From NCBI GenBank assembly GCA_038227135.1, contig JBBRQC010000007.1, forward strand, positions 28,966 to 92,965: 64,000 nt of DNA. The letters run 5' to 3'. The position numbers and the translations under genes were made by a program. The stretch is from UBA4720 sp038227135 (GTDB taxonomy: Bacteria > Gemmatimonadota > Gemmatimonadetes > Gemmatimonadales > Gemmatimonadaceae). Under the pieces are notes generated by a model. That model saw only the letters and a list, made by a program, of their open reading frames with translations, ran no database searches and had not been told where the DNA came from. This document shows, one piece after another, positions 1 to 9,086 of this stretch (its first letter is position 1; every line of letters begins with the position of its first letter).

Positions 1-1
1 C

Positions 2-826
2 AACCGTGAGATCGAATCAGCTGGATTCACGCCGCAGGTACAGGACGTGCCGGGATTGTCATTGGTGTTCAGCGCTTCGTCCGGTACCCGAAAGAGGATA
101 CCGATCAAGGCCGCGGCAAAGCAATCAAGTGCGATTGACCTCGGTCCAAACGTGCTACTCCGACCGGTGATCGAGCGCGCAATCCTTCCGACTGCGTCCT
201 ACATCGGTGGGCCGGCCGAGATCGCCTACTTCGCGCAAATCGGACCGATCGCCCAGGCGATCGGGGTGGAGGGGCCTGCAATTCTTCCGCGCTGGTCGTG
301 TATGATCATCGAGCCGCAGGTCGAGACCGTGCTGGAAAAGCTTTACCTTCTTCCGGAAGACTTCCGCGATCCTCACGAAGTGGAGGCGCGGGTTGCGCGC
401 GCCCGGCTGCCAAAACCCGTAATCGAGGAGCTGAACGCGACACGCGCGGCGGTCAACGAGCGCCTCGATGGTCTCAGCGAAGCCGTAGTCGGGGAGCGCG
501 CACCCGTCAGTGGGGCCGTAACGGAAGGACTTCGAGCAAATCTTTTGCGGCGTCTGGATCGTTTCGAGCGAAGGTTGATCGCTGCCGCGAAACGAGAGCA
601 TGCTGATATCATGCACGAGATCGCAACCGCACGGGGGTCACTCTATCCCCTTGGCAAGCCACAGGAGCGCGCCCTGAACTTCGTTCCGCTACTCGCGCGC
701 TACGGCGCGACGCTCAGGCAGGAAATGCTCGCTGAAGCGCGAGAGCACGCGCGACGGCTCACGGGCGGACGACAGGAAGCTCCGCGCGCTATCGGCGAGC
801 CTGTTTCGGCACGAGGTCCTTCGTGA
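2..826 (+). CDS. bshC: Bacillithiol biosynthesis cysteine-adding enzyme BshC, 3' part
   Basis: The gene runs in from outside the window; 274 C-terminal residues are visible. BshC is assigned to the last step of bacillithiol synthesis, adding cysteine to glucosaminyl-malate. Family signatures seen are VLLRPVIERAILPTASYIGG followed by PAEIAYFAQ, then a long charged helical (coiled-coil) stretch, and the C-terminal PLGKPQERALNFVPLLARYG block. The frame is open from base 2, upstream of the GTG at 47, and reads NREIESAGFTPQVQDVPG in family style, so the GTG is internal. Its stop overlaps the murJ start as GTGA. The identification rests on conserved blocks. Whether this organism makes bacillithiol depends on bshA and bshB, which are not in the window. 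Confidence 0.9.
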   Translation, partial: NREIESAGFTPQVQDVPGLSLVFSASSGTRKRIPIKAAAKQSSAIDLGPNVLLRPVIERAILPTASYIGGPAEIAYFAQIGPIAQAIGVEGPAILPRWSCMIIEPQVETVLEKLYLLPEDFRDPHEVEARVARARLPKPVIEELNATRAAVNERLDGLSEAVVGERAPVSGAVTEGLRANLLRRLDRFERRLIAAAKREHADIMHEIATARGSLYPLGKPQERALNFVPLLARYGATLRQEMLAEAREHARRLTGGRQEAPRAIGEPVSARGPS

Positions 827-2565
827 GCGAATCCGAGTCGGAAAAGCATCGCGAGCTTCCCGAGTTTCTTCCCCCGGAGGCGGACGAAGTAACAGAGGCG
901 GCGCCGCCCATAGAACGGCGGGCGACGCCGCGGACCACCTCACGCGCGTTCGACAGGTCGAAGGGCGCGGCTTTCCTGGTCGGGATGGGAATACTCTTGA
1001 GTCGTCTCGCTGGCCTGATCCGCCAGACGATGATGGCGCGATACCTCGGCGCGGACATGGCCGCCGACGCGTTCAACGCCGCCTTCAGGATACCGAACAT
1101 GCTACAGAATCTGTTCGGCGAAGGGGTGCTTTCTGCTTCGTTTATTCCCGAGTATGCCGGCTTGCTCGGGAAGGGTGACGAGGAAGAGGCGACGAAGCTG
1201 GCGGGCGCGGTTGCCGGAATGCTCGCCCTCGTCGCCGCAATCATAGTTCTACTCGGAGTACTCACGGCTCCGTGGCTCGTGGCGCTCATCGCGAACGGAT
1301 TCACGGGCGAAAAGCGCGATCTCACTGTCCGCCTGACGAGAATCCTTTTTCCGGGCGCGGGTCTTCTCGTCTTCTCGGCTTGGTGCCTGGGAATCCTGAA
1401 CAGCCACCGGCGCTTCTTCATGTCGTACACGGCGCCGGTGCTGTGGAATCTGGCGATGGTTGCGACGCTGGTGATTTTCCATAAGGGCCACAGCCAGATT
1501 CAGCTCGCGATCTATCTCGCTTACGGGTCCGTCATAGGCAGCGCCCTCCAGTTTATGGTGCAGCTACCGCAAGTCGTGAAATACGCGCGGGGAATCAGGC
1601 CGCACATAACGGTTGCCGGCGCCCACGTGCGCAATGTGTTCCGCAATTTTGTCCCGGCCTTTGTGGGGCGGGGCGTGGTTCAGCTCAGCGCGTACGTCGA
1701 TGCGTGGCTGGCGAGCTACCTGGGCAATGGTGCCGTCTCGTCGTTCACCTACGCACAGGCGATCTACGTTCTGCCGATAAGCCTCTTTGGAATGGCAATT
1801 TCCGCCGCGGAGCTCCCCGCGATGTCGCGCGCGGTGGGCACGAGCGCCGAAATCGCGGCGTATCTGCGAGGCCGACTCAGTGATGGTCTGGATCGCATCG
1901 CCTATTTCATCGTTCCCAGCGCCGTTGCCTTGCTTGCTCTGGGCGATCTCATCGTGCATCTGCTGTTTCAGAGTGGCCGCTTTCAGAGCGGGGAAACGAT
2001 CTGGGTCTGGCAGATTCTCATTGGATCGACCGTGGGGTTGCTAGCATCCACAATGGGACGCCTCTATTCCTCCACCTTCTACGCATTGCGCGACACCAAA
2101 ACGCCGCTGCGTTATGCCGTCGTTCGCGTCGTTCTGACCACACTGCTCGGCTATTTATTCGCGCTGGTTCTGCCACAGCTGCTCGGTCTCGACCGAAAGC
2201 TCGGCGCCGCTGGTCTCACTGCATCGGCTGGATTGGCGGGATGGGTCGAATTCTATCTCCTGCGCCGCGAGATGGACCACCGGATTGGTCGGACGCGGCT
2301 GATCCCTTCGCGCATGGCGCGGCTGTGGACGGCGGCGGGCGTCGGTGCAGCGATCCCATGGGCGTACAAGCTCGTCGTCGATCGCGGAGCGCCCATTCTC
2401 TCTGCGCACGAGAACGCGGTTCCATCGAAGTTGCTGGCGTTCATCCTGCTCGGCATCTACGGATTGACGTACGTCGGGATCACGGCGGCGTTCGGAATTC
2501 CCGAGGCGAGGAACGTCGTCGACAGGGGTCGGAGACTGGTGCTGCTTCCATTTCGGCGGCGATGA
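823..2565 (+). CDS. murJ: Lipid II flippase MurJ (MviN family)
   Basis: Polytopic inner-membrane MOP-superfamily protein that moves lipid II to the periplasmic face for peptidoglycan synthesis. It has 580 residues. The first 45 are hydrophilic and acidic (an extension before the first membrane helix). The core then begins with LLSRLAGLIRQTMMARYLG and ADAFNAAFRIPNMLQNLFGE, which carry the arginines (R61, R67, R89) and D82 typical of MurJ. About 14 hydrophobic segments follow. The GTG start at 823 overlaps the bshC stop (GTGA), implying coupled translation. No other flippase family fits the ADAFNAAFRIPN signature. Confidence 0.95.
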   Translation: MSESESEKHRELPEFLPPEADEVTEAAPPIERRATPRTTSRAFDRSKGAAFLVGMGILLSRLAGLIRQTMMARYLGADMAADAFNAAFRIPNMLQNLFGEGVLSASFIPEYAGLLGKGDEEEATKLAGAVAGMLALVAAIIVLLGVLTAPWLVALIANGFTGEKRDLTVRLTRILFPGAGLLVFSAWCLGILNSHRRFFMSYTAPVLWNLAMVATLVIFHKGHSQIQLAIYLAYGSVIGSALQFMVQLPQVVKYARGIRPHITVAGAHVRNVFRNFVPAFVGRGVVQLSAYVDAWLASYLGNGAVSSFTYAQAIYVLPISLFGMAISAAELPAMSRAVGTSAEIAAYLRGRLSDGLDRIAYFIVPSAVALLALGDLIVHLLFQSGRFQSGETIWVWQILIGSTVGLLASTMGRLYSSTFYALRDTKTPLRYAVVRVVLTTLLGYLFALVLPQLLGLDRKLGAAGLTASAGLAGWVEFYLLRREMDHRIGRTRLIPSRMARLWTAAGVGAAIPWAYKLVVDRGAPILSAHENAVPSKLLAFILLGIYGLTYVGITAAFGIPEARNVVDRGRRLVLLPFRRR

Positions 2566-2585
2566 ACGTGCCCCTCCGCCAATGG

Positions 2586-2597
2586 TATAATTACATA
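2586..2597 (+). promoter_or_regulatory. Consensus -10 box giving a probable leaderless uvrC mRNA
   Basis: A perfect TATAAT lies at 2586-2591, five bases before the uvrC ATG at 2597. Transcription from it would start at or next to the A of the ATG. The 30-base gap after murJ has no purine-rich ribosome-binding site (GCCAATGG and TTACAT flank the box). The -35 region around 2562-2568 is weak. Leaderless start is an inference from this spacing. Confidence 0.6.
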
Positions 2598-4417
2598 TGC
2601 CCCCCGTTCCTGACGCCGTTGCCGCAAAGCTGCCCCATCTTCCAGACGGACCTGGGGTCTATCTCTGGAAGGGAAGGGATGGAACTACCCTATACGTTGG
2701 CAAGGCAAAGCGCCTGCGCTCGCGGGTACGGAGCTACTTCGGGAACGATCAGCTCGAGAGCCTAAAGACGCGGCATCTCGTCGGCCTGATCGCCGACCTC
2801 GACACCATCGTCGTTCCGAGCGAGGCGCACGCGCTCATTCTCGAGGCCAACCTGATCAAGGAATACCGGCCTCGCTTCAACATCGCCCTCCGCGACGACA
2901 AGTCCTACCCGTACATCAAAGTGACACTGCAGGAGCCGTTTCCGCGGGTGTACGTGACGAGGAGGCTGGAGGACGACGGCGCGCGCTACTTCGGCCCTTA
3001 TACCGACGTGGGAGCCATGCGTCGCGCGCTGAACGTGGTGAAGCGAATCTTCACTGTGCGAAGCTGCAACTACGATATGCCGGCGCAGATGCCGGAGCGC
3101 CCCTGCCTCGACTACTACATCAAGCGTTGCAAGGCACCGTGCATCCTGGCACAATCGCAGCATGACTATCGCTCGATGATCGACGAAGTCGTTCTGTTCC
3201 TCTCCGGACGACCTGATGAAGTTGTCCGCCGGGTAAAAGAGCGGATGGATCTCGCCGCCGAGCAGCTGGATTTCGAGCGCGCCGCCGAGTTGCGTGACGT
3301 CCTGCACCATCTGGAGCAGATGGAGGAGCCCACGGTTGTGCTCGAGGTCGAGGGCGGCGATAGAGACGTGATCGGCTATGCGCGCGACGGGGACGACGCG
3401 TGTGTGACGGTTTTGAGGATCCGCGGCGGCAAGCTCCTCTCCCGGGAGCAGCGCTTTCTCGAACACGTCGAGGGAGAGGAAGACACGGAGGTAATGGCAA
3501 TCTTTCTCGCGGGCAGCTACGTGAGCATGAAGGAGAAGGCCCGCCAACTGTTGCTGCCCTTCGACTTTCCGGATCGGGAGCTCATCGAGCAGGCGCTTCC
3601 CGACAGCCGGATCGTAATTCCGCAGCGCGGTCCGCGACGTGATCTGATCGCTCTTGCGGAGCAGAACGCGCGGCATTTGCTGGAAGAGCTCAAGCTTTCT
3701 TCAATGGAGGCGGACGAACGCGCTGGCGATCCGGTCTATGAGCTGGGTCGCGAGCTCGGGCTTCAGCGAATTCCGCGATCCCTCGTCTGCTTCGATATCT
3801 CGACCACTCAGGGAACCGATACCGTCGGTTCCTGCGTGTGGTTCGAGAATGGGCGCCCGAAGTGGGCAGAGTACAGGAAGTTCAAGGTGAAAACGGTGGA
3901 AGGCACCGATGACTTCGCATCCATGCACGAGGTGGTGCGGCGTTATTTCGAGCGCCGGATCAACGACGAAAAGCCGCTGCCCGACCTGATCGTCATAGAC
4001 GGCGGTAAAGGTCAATTGTCGGCCGCCCATGCCGCACTCGAGGAAAAGAGTCTCGCGGATCGGCCACTCATCAGCCTGGCCAAGCGGGAGGAAGAGATAT
4101 TCGTCTGGGGCCGCGAGGATCCGCTCAAGCTTTCCCGCCGCTCGCCGGCCCTTCGACTCCTTCAGCAGGCAAGGGACGAGGCCCACCGGTTCGCCGTCAC
4201 CTACAACCGGAAGCGCCGTTCAATGCGGACTGTTACATCCGAGCTCCTCAAGGTGCCCGGAATTGGCCCCGTTAAGCGCCGGCAGCTGCTGAAGGAGTTC
4301 GGCAGCGTTCAAGGTGTTCGGGATGCGGGGGAGGAGGCCATCGCCAAGCTCCCTGGCTTCAACCCCGAACGTGCTCGCAAGCTTCTGGAGTCGCTGGCAG
4401 CGAGCTCCCCAGTCTAG
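2597..4417 (+). CDS. uvrC: Excinuclease ABC subunit C
   Basis: UvrC makes both incisions around DNA damage in nucleotide excision repair together with UvrA and UvrB. The 606-residue length is normal. Domains in order: N-terminal GIY-YIG nuclease (GVYLWKGRDGTTLYVGKAK, residues about 20-38), a conserved Cys block (RPCLDYYIKRCKAPC), the UVR motif that contacts UvrB (residues about 215-245), the RNase H-like nuclease (LVCFDISTTQGT and LIVIDGGKGQL with its aspartates) and C-terminal double helix-hairpin-helix (VPGIGPVKRRQLLKEFG). The ATG at 2597 gives the expected N-terminus. It has its own apparent promoter and is not coupled to murJ. Confidence 0.97.
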   Translation: MPPVPDAVAAKLPHLPDGPGVYLWKGRDGTTLYVGKAKRLRSRVRSYFGNDQLESLKTRHLVGLIADLDTIVVPSEAHALILEANLIKEYRPRFNIALRDDKSYPYIKVTLQEPFPRVYVTRRLEDDGARYFGPYTDVGAMRRALNVVKRIFTVRSCNYDMPAQMPERPCLDYYIKRCKAPCILAQSQHDYRSMIDEVVLFLSGRPDEVVRRVKERMDLAAEQLDFERAAELRDVLHHLEQMEEPTVVLEVEGGDRDVIGYARDGDDACVTVLRIRGGKLLSREQRFLEHVEGEEDTEVMAIFLAGSYVSMKEKARQLLLPFDFPDRELIEQALPDSRIVIPQRGPRRDLIALAEQNARHLLEELKLSSMEADERAGDPVYELGRELGLQRIPRSLVCFDISTTQGTDTVGSCVWFENGRPKWAEYRKFKVKTVEGTDDFASMHEVVRRYFERRINDEKPLPDLIVIDGGKGQLSAAHAALEEKSLADRPLISLAKREEEIFVWGREDPLKLSRRSPALRLLQQARDEAHRFAVTYNRKRRSMRTVTSELLKVPGIGPVKRRQLLKEFGSVQGVRDAGEEAIAKLPGFNPERARKLLESLAASSPV

Positions 4418-4471
4418 GAGCTCGGCGCCCTTAGACCGGCTCAGTGCATTGAGCTAAACTCCGCTCGTGCC

Positions 4472-4508
4472 TTGATTTCGGGCCATATAGCTCTAAATTA
4501 CTTGAGCT
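4472..4508 (+). promoter_or_regulatory. Promoter for the DUF512 gene with a very short leader
   Basis: TTGATT at 4472-4477 and TAAATT at 4494-4499 are 16 bases apart, a sigma-70-like pair. The start would fall near 4506, only a few bases before the ATG at 4509. The bases before the ATG (TTACTTGAGCT) contain no convincing ribosome-binding site. The 91-base gap from uvrC also carries three copies of GAGCT or its near relatives, of unknown meaning. Confidence 0.45.
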
Positions 4509-5795
4509 ATGGTAAAAGTCTCCCGAATCGATCCCAACAGCATCGCTGACGCGCTCGGCATCCAGGCGGGAACGGAGCTGCTGACGGTGAATGGGAGAGC
4601 CCTCGCTGACTTTCTCGATTGGGAATTCCTCACTGCTGACGAGGAGTTGGCCATCGAAGCGCGGCAGCCAGATGGGGAAGAGGTCATCTACGAGCTCGAG
4701 CGTCTTGACGGCGAGCCGCTCGGGATTTCGCTCGAGCCACCTTCAGTTCGCCGCTGCGCCAACCGCTGCGAGTTCTGCTTCATCGAAGGACTTCCGGCGG
4801 GGTTGAGAAAGCCACTCTACATCCGGGACGACGACTACCGGCTGTCGTTCGCGTACGGAAATTTTGCGACCCTCTCCAACGTGAAGGAACGCGACATCGC
4901 TCGGATACTCGAGTACAGGCTTTCGCCGCTCTATGTCTCCGTCCATGCAACCAATCACGAGGCGAGGAAGGTGCTCCTCAACAATGGGCGCGTCCCCGAC
5001 ATCAAGGCTCAGCTCTCACGTCTCGCAGCAGGCGGAATCCAGTTTCATTGCCAGATGGTCGTCGTACCGGGGCTCAACGACGAGGATGTTCTCGAGGAAT
5101 CGTTGACTGACTTGTGGGCCATGGGCGAGGCTGTTCTGTCAGCCGCGGTCGTGCCGGTCGGGCTCACCCAGTTTTCGCATCTGTATTCAGGGAAAGGGAT
5201 GGATCGAGACAGGGCGCGCGCGATCCTGCAGCGAGTCGAGCGGTGGGGCGCGCGCGGGATGGAAGAGAGGGGAGAGACATGGGTATTCGGCTCCGACGAG
5301 CTCTACATGCTCGCTGAGCGCGAGCTGCCTGGCGCCGCGCACTACGGCGAGTTCGCTCAAATCGAGAACGGTGTCGGCTCGGTTACGTCCCTGCGTATGC
5401 GAGTGGCTGCGGGCCTCGAGCGGCTGCCTCGGCGCGACGGCCAACGGATCGGGGTGGTAACAGGCCTTGCGATGGCTTCGGTGATGCAGCCGCTCCTGGA
5501 CAGTATGAGCGACGCAAGTGGTGCCCAGTTCGAGCTGATCGTCGCGGAGAATTCGCTGTTCGGTCCGACCATCACGACCGCGGGGTTGCTGGTCGGCAAG
5601 GATATTCTGCGGGCTCTCGCGAACCGTCGCGATCTGGACATTGCCCTCATCCCCGCTGAAACCATCAACGACGACAGCGTTTTCCTCGATGACTACACCC
5701 TGGAAAGCGTGAGAGCGACCCTGCCAATGCCGATCTACCCCTCGTATGACTTCATCGATGTCCTGGAGTCCGAAGAGAGTGGGGTACCAGCGTGA
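4509..5795 (+). CDS. PDZ / radical-SAM-like / DUF512 protein
   Basis: A 428-residue protein of a conserved but functionally unassigned family. Residues 1-65 resemble a PDZ domain (VSRIDPNSIADALGIQAGTE). A CX3CX2C cluster follows (C83, C87, C90 in RRCANRCEFCF), as in radical SAM enzymes, and then the DUF512 region. In many bacteria the family sits next to the GTPase gene der, as here, where its stop overlaps the der GTG (GTGA). The sequence predicts an iron-sulfur protein. The substrate is unknown and I do not assign one. A role linked to ribosome or cofactor assembly would be a guess from context only. Confidence 0.85.
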   Translation: MVKVSRIDPNSIADALGIQAGTELLTVNGRALADFLDWEFLTADEELAIEARQPDGEEVIYELERLDGEPLGISLEPPSVRRCANRCEFCFIEGLPAGLRKPLYIRDDDYRLSFAYGNFATLSNVKERDIARILEYRLSPLYVSVHATNHEARKVLLNNGRVPDIKAQLSRLAAGGIQFHCQMVVVPGLNDEDVLEESLTDLWAMGEAVLSAAVVPVGLTQFSHLYSGKGMDRDRARAILQRVERWGARGMEERGETWVFGSDELYMLAERELPGAAHYGEFAQIENGVGSVTSLRMRVAAGLERLPRRDGQRIGVVTGLAMASVMQPLLDSMSDASGAQFELIVAENSLFGPTITTAGLLVGKDILRALANRRDLDIALIPAETINDDSVFLDDYTLESVRATLPMPIYPSYDFIDVLESEESGVPA

Positions 5796-7099
5796 ACCTG
5801 CCCGTTATCGCGCTCGTCGGCCGTCCCAACGTGGGGAAGTCCGCCCTGTTCAACCGCATCGTCGGCGATCACAGCGCGATTGTGAGCGACGAAGCGGGTA
5901 CGACCCGTGATCGGCACTTTGCCCGCGCCGACTGGAACGGCCGTCAGTTCTGGCTTGTCGATACCGGTGGACTGACCGACGACCCGCACATGCCGATGGA
6001 TGTCGAGATCAAGCGGCAAGTCCTGCAGGCGATCGAGGAATCTGATCTGCTCATGCTCGTCGTCGACGCGAAGACGGGTCTGCATCCGAGCGACAGCCGT
6101 GTCGTCGATCTGCTGAGAGACGCGCGCAAGCCCTGGGTGCTCGTCGCCAACAAGGTCGACGACCCAAGCACGACCGATTTCTACGAATTCTACGAGCTCG
6201 GCGCAGGCGACCCTGTACCCGTGTCAGCACTCAACGGCAAGAACTCGGGCGACATGCTCGATGTGCTCGTCGAGCGAATTCCGGTCGTGGCCGAGGAGGT
6301 CCCGGAGGCCCTTCGTGTAGCCGTCGTCGGACGTCCGAACGTCGGCAAGTCGTCGATCATCAATCGTCTTCTCGGCGAAGAGCGACTCGTGGTGGCGGAC
6401 AAGGCGGGAACGACACGCGACGCGATCGATACGCCGATGAACTTCCACGGTCGCGAGCTGATCTTCGTCGATACCGCGGGACTACGACGTCAGGCAAAGG
6501 TCGAGGACGGTATAGAATTCTACTCGGCGTTGCGGACGCGTCGCGCAATCGAGCGGTCGGACATCTGTATTCTCGTGCTCGATGCGGCCGAGGGACTGCA
6601 CAATCAGGATCTCAAGATTGCGTCTCTGGCGTGGGAGAGCGGTCGCGGACTTATAGTTGTCGTGAACAAGTGGGATCTCAAGGAAAAAGAGAACAACACG
6701 GCGGCGACATTCGAGAAAGAGGCGGGGGAGAAAGCGCCTTTCCTCAAGTTCGTCCCCTTCGTCTTCACTTCTGCCCTGAGCGGGCAGCGCGTGACGAAGA
6801 TCCTCGAGCTTTTGCTGGAAGTCGACGCCGAGCGCCACAAGAGGATCAGCACTTCGCAGGTCAATACCACACTGACGGAGATCGTGGGGCGGCGACAGCC
6901 CCCGCAAGCCGCCGGACGCGAGATCAAGCTGAACTACGCGACGCAGGTCGAGACGGCGCCGCCGGTGATCGCGGTCTTCGGAAACAATCCAGACCTGGTT
7001 CAGGAGCATTACGTTCGCTATCTGCACAACAGCTTTCGCGAAGCGTGGGGTTTCCGCGGTAATCCCCTCCGCATCATCATGCGTAGAAAGTCTGCATAG
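5792..7099 (+). CDS. der: Ribosome-associated GTPase Der (EngA)
   Basis: Der is the double-GTPase needed for maturation of the 50S ribosomal subunit. The 435 residues contain two G domains in tandem. The first has GRPNVGKSALFNRI, DTGG and NKVD; the second has GRPNVGKSSIINRLLG, DTAG and NKWD. A C-terminal KH-like domain follows (INTTLTEIVGRR-type region to the end). It begins with GTG overlapping the previous stop, and plsY starts immediately after its stop codon with no spacer. All G-motifs are intact. Confidence 0.97.
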   Translation: MNLPVIALVGRPNVGKSALFNRIVGDHSAIVSDEAGTTRDRHFARADWNGRQFWLVDTGGLTDDPHMPMDVEIKRQVLQAIEESDLLMLVVDAKTGLHPSDSRVVDLLRDARKPWVLVANKVDDPSTTDFYEFYELGAGDPVPVSALNGKNSGDMLDVLVERIPVVAEEVPEALRVAVVGRPNVGKSSIINRLLGEERLVVADKAGTTRDAIDTPMNFHGRELIFVDTAGLRRQAKVEDGIEFYSALRTRRAIERSDICILVLDAAEGLHNQDLKIASLAWESGRGLIVVVNKWDLKEKENNTAATFEKEAGEKAPFLKFVPFVFTSALSGQRVTKILELLLEVDAERHKRISTSQVNTTLTEIVGRRQPPQAAGREIKLNYATQVETAPPVIAVFGNNPDLVQEHYVRYLHNSFREAWGFRGNPLRIIMRRKSA

Positions 7100-7714
7100 A
7101 TGTCGCCGATCGTCGGCGTCCTGATCTCCTATATCGCCGGCTCATTTCCGTCGGCATACCTGGCGGGAAGATTTCGCGGCGTTGATCTGCGAAAACACGG
7201 CTCCGGCAATCTTGGAGCGACGAACGTCGTTCGGGTGTTGGGGGCGAAAATCGGCGCAGTGGTATTTCTCGCCGATCTGCTGAAAGGATTCCTGCCCGTT
7301 TACTTTCTGGGGAGATACGCGGAGACGCTTCGACCTGAGTTGTGGGCTCTCGTATTTGGCGTGGCCGCTATCGCCGGCCACGTGAAGCCCATCTTTCTCC
7401 TCGGCAAGGGCGGAGGCAAAGGCGTGGCTACTGCCACCGGAGTCTTTCTGGCTCTGGCCCCCCTTCCGATGCTCGTCGCAAATGCCGTCTGGATTACTGT
7501 CTTCTACTTCACGCGCTACGTGAGCCTTGCGTCCTTATTGGGAGCTGTGGTTCTGCCGCTGGCCATACTTGTCTGGTATCGAACTCCGCAATCGCCGGTC
7601 TTTATCGCCAGTGTGGTCATTGCGGTGTTCGTGTTCTGGACGCACCGCGCCAATATCAGTCGGTTGCGCCGCGGTGAAGAGCATCGTTTCGCGAAAAAAG
7701 AGAGTGTTGGGTGA
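7100..7714 (+). CDS. plsY: Acyl-phosphate:glycerol-3-phosphate acyltransferase PlsY
   Basis: Small integral membrane enzyme (204 residues, about five to six membrane segments) that makes 1-acyl-glycerol-3-phosphate from acyl-phosphate. Signature loops are present: GSGNLGATNVVRVLG, the glycine-rich KGGGKGVATATG and a C-terminal THRANISRLRRGEEHRF. The acyl-phosphate donor is made by PlsX, encoded at 42.6-43.6 kb in this window. The next gene, gpsA, supplies the glycerol-3-phosphate acceptor and is translationally coupled, so the pair forms a phospholipid entry module. Confidence 0.96.
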   Translation: MSPIVGVLISYIAGSFPSAYLAGRFRGVDLRKHGSGNLGATNVVRVLGAKIGAVVFLADLLKGFLPVYFLGRYAETLRPELWALVFGVAAIAGHVKPIFLLGKGGGKGVATATGVFLALAPLPMLVANAVWITVFYFTRYVSLASLLGAVVLPLAILVWYRTPQSPVFIASVVIAVFVFWTHRANISRLRRGEEHRFAKKESVG

Positions 7715-8709
7715 TGCGTTGCGCCGTAGTTGGAGCGGGTGCGTGGGGGACTGCGCTTGCCGATCTGCTCGCGCGCAATGGACACCAGGTGACCTTGTGG
7801 GCATTCGAGCCCGACGTCGTTGACGCCATCAACGAGAAGCACGAAAACGCTCGCTTCCTCGCTGGTCATCGGTTGGCTCCAACGCTCACCGCTGTCGGCA
7901 ATCTCCGGCAGGCAATAGATGGTGCGGAGCTGGTTACGCTGGCGACGCCTTCACAGGTGTTGCGTTCGATCGTAAAATCGGCTCGGCCATCTTTTGGGAC
8001 CAAGGCACCGATCGTGGTTGCCAGCAAAGGCCTCGAGCCGAAAACGCTGTCGCTCATGACTGAAGTTGCGGAGGAGGAAATTCCGGGAGCTACGGTCGTG
8101 GCGCTTTCAGGCCCCAGCTTCGCCGCGGAGGTCGTGAAGTGTCAGCCAACCGCGGTCGTCGTTGCGTCCAGGAACGTGAGCGCCGCGGCCTTCGCACAAC
8201 GCGCGTTCAGCTCGCCGTATTTCCGGGCGTACACTCATAGCGATGTCATTGGTGTGGAACTCGGCGGCGCGCTCAAGAACGTGATGGCCGTCGCCACCGG
8301 AATCGCCGAAGGGTTGGGACTCGGGTTCAATGCGAGAGCTGCTCTCATCACTCGTGGCCTCGCCGAGATGACGAGACTCGGAGTAGCCCTGGGTGCGGAG
8401 CAGAGCACCTTTGCCGGACTGGCCGGATTGGGCGACCTCGTGTTGACCTGTACGGGATCGTTGAGCCGCAACAGAGCTGTCGGTCTCGAGCTGGGCAAGG
8501 GCAGGCAGCTCGAAGAAGTGCTCAGGGAGACGGAAACCGTGGCGGAGGGCGTTGTGACGGCGCAGAGCGCTCGCGAGCTCGCCGCACGTGAAGGAGTCGA
8601 GATGCCGATTGTTGATACTGTGAACCGTGTACTCTTCGAGGGCCAGCCGGCGCGTAGCGCCATAGTCGCCCTCATGACGAGAGAGCTCCGTTCGGAGGTG
8701 GACGAATGA
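7714..8709 (+). CDS. gpsA: Glycerol-3-phosphate dehydrogenase [NAD(P)+]
   Basis: GpsA reduces dihydroxyacetone phosphate to sn-glycerol-3-phosphate for phospholipids. The N-terminal dinucleotide fold reads VVGAGAWGTALADLLARNGH. SKGLEP, the catalytic-lysine block ELGGALKNVMAVATG and GLGDLVLTCTGSLSRNR follow, in about 331 residues, the usual size. I use the ATG at 7714, which overlaps the plsY stop as TGATG; a GTG one codon earlier (7711) is also possible. The stop overlaps the following MerR gene. Confidence 0.97.
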   Translation: MRCAVVGAGAWGTALADLLARNGHQVTLWAFEPDVVDAINEKHENARFLAGHRLAPTLTAVGNLRQAIDGAELVTLATPSQVLRSIVKSARPSFGTKAPIVVASKGLEPKTLSLMTEVAEEEIPGATVVALSGPSFAAEVVKCQPTAVVVASRNVSAAAFAQRAFSSPYFRAYTHSDVIGVELGGALKNVMAVATGIAEGLGLGFNARAALITRGLAEMTRLGVALGAEQSTFAGLAGLGDLVLTCTGSLSRNRAVGLELGKGRQLEEVLRETETVAEGVVTAQSARELAAREGVEMPIVDTVNRVLFEGQPARSAIVALMTRELRSEVDE

Positions 8710-9086
8710 AAGCGAAAGAACCAGTACAGGAGTTTTTTTCCATTGGCGACGTGTGCACCCTGACCGACCTCAAGCCGCACGTGTTGCGCTACTGGGAAAG
8801 CCAGTTCAAGTTTCTGCACCCCGCCAAGAATCGCTCCGGGAACCGGGTGTACCAGCGCCGGGAGATAGAGCTCATCATGCTCGTCAAGCAACTACTCTAC
8901 ACCGAGAAGTACACGATCGATGGAGCCCGCCAGAAAATCGACGACTACAGGAAAAGCGGCGACCTGAGGACGGTGGCGCGTGCGGCACTGGATTCGCAAG
9001 CCGTTGAATCGATGGAAGCGGATCTGCGGTCCATACTCGCGATACTCGACGGACAAATCGAAGAAAAGAGGGGGGTTGAAAGTTGA
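8706..9086 (+). CDS. MerR-family transcriptional regulator
   Basis: 126 residues with an N-terminal MerR winged helix-turn-helix: FFSIGDVCTLTDLKPHVLRY, then NRSGNRVYQRREIELI. A helical dimerisation segment follows (VKQLLYTEKYTIDGARQKI). The C-terminal part is short and has no cysteine cluster, so metal sensing as in MerR or CueR is unlikely. This is the minimal type common next to housekeeping genes. It is coupled to gpsA by ATGA and to the next glycosyltransferase by TTGA. The target is unknown; autoregulation of this operon would be a guess. Confidence 0.9.
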   Translation: MKAKEPVQEFFSIGDVCTLTDLKPHVLRYWESQFKFLHPAKNRSGNRVYQRREIELIMLVKQLLYTEKYTIDGARQKIDDYRKSGDLRTVARAALDSQAVESMEADLRSILAILDGQIEEKRGVES

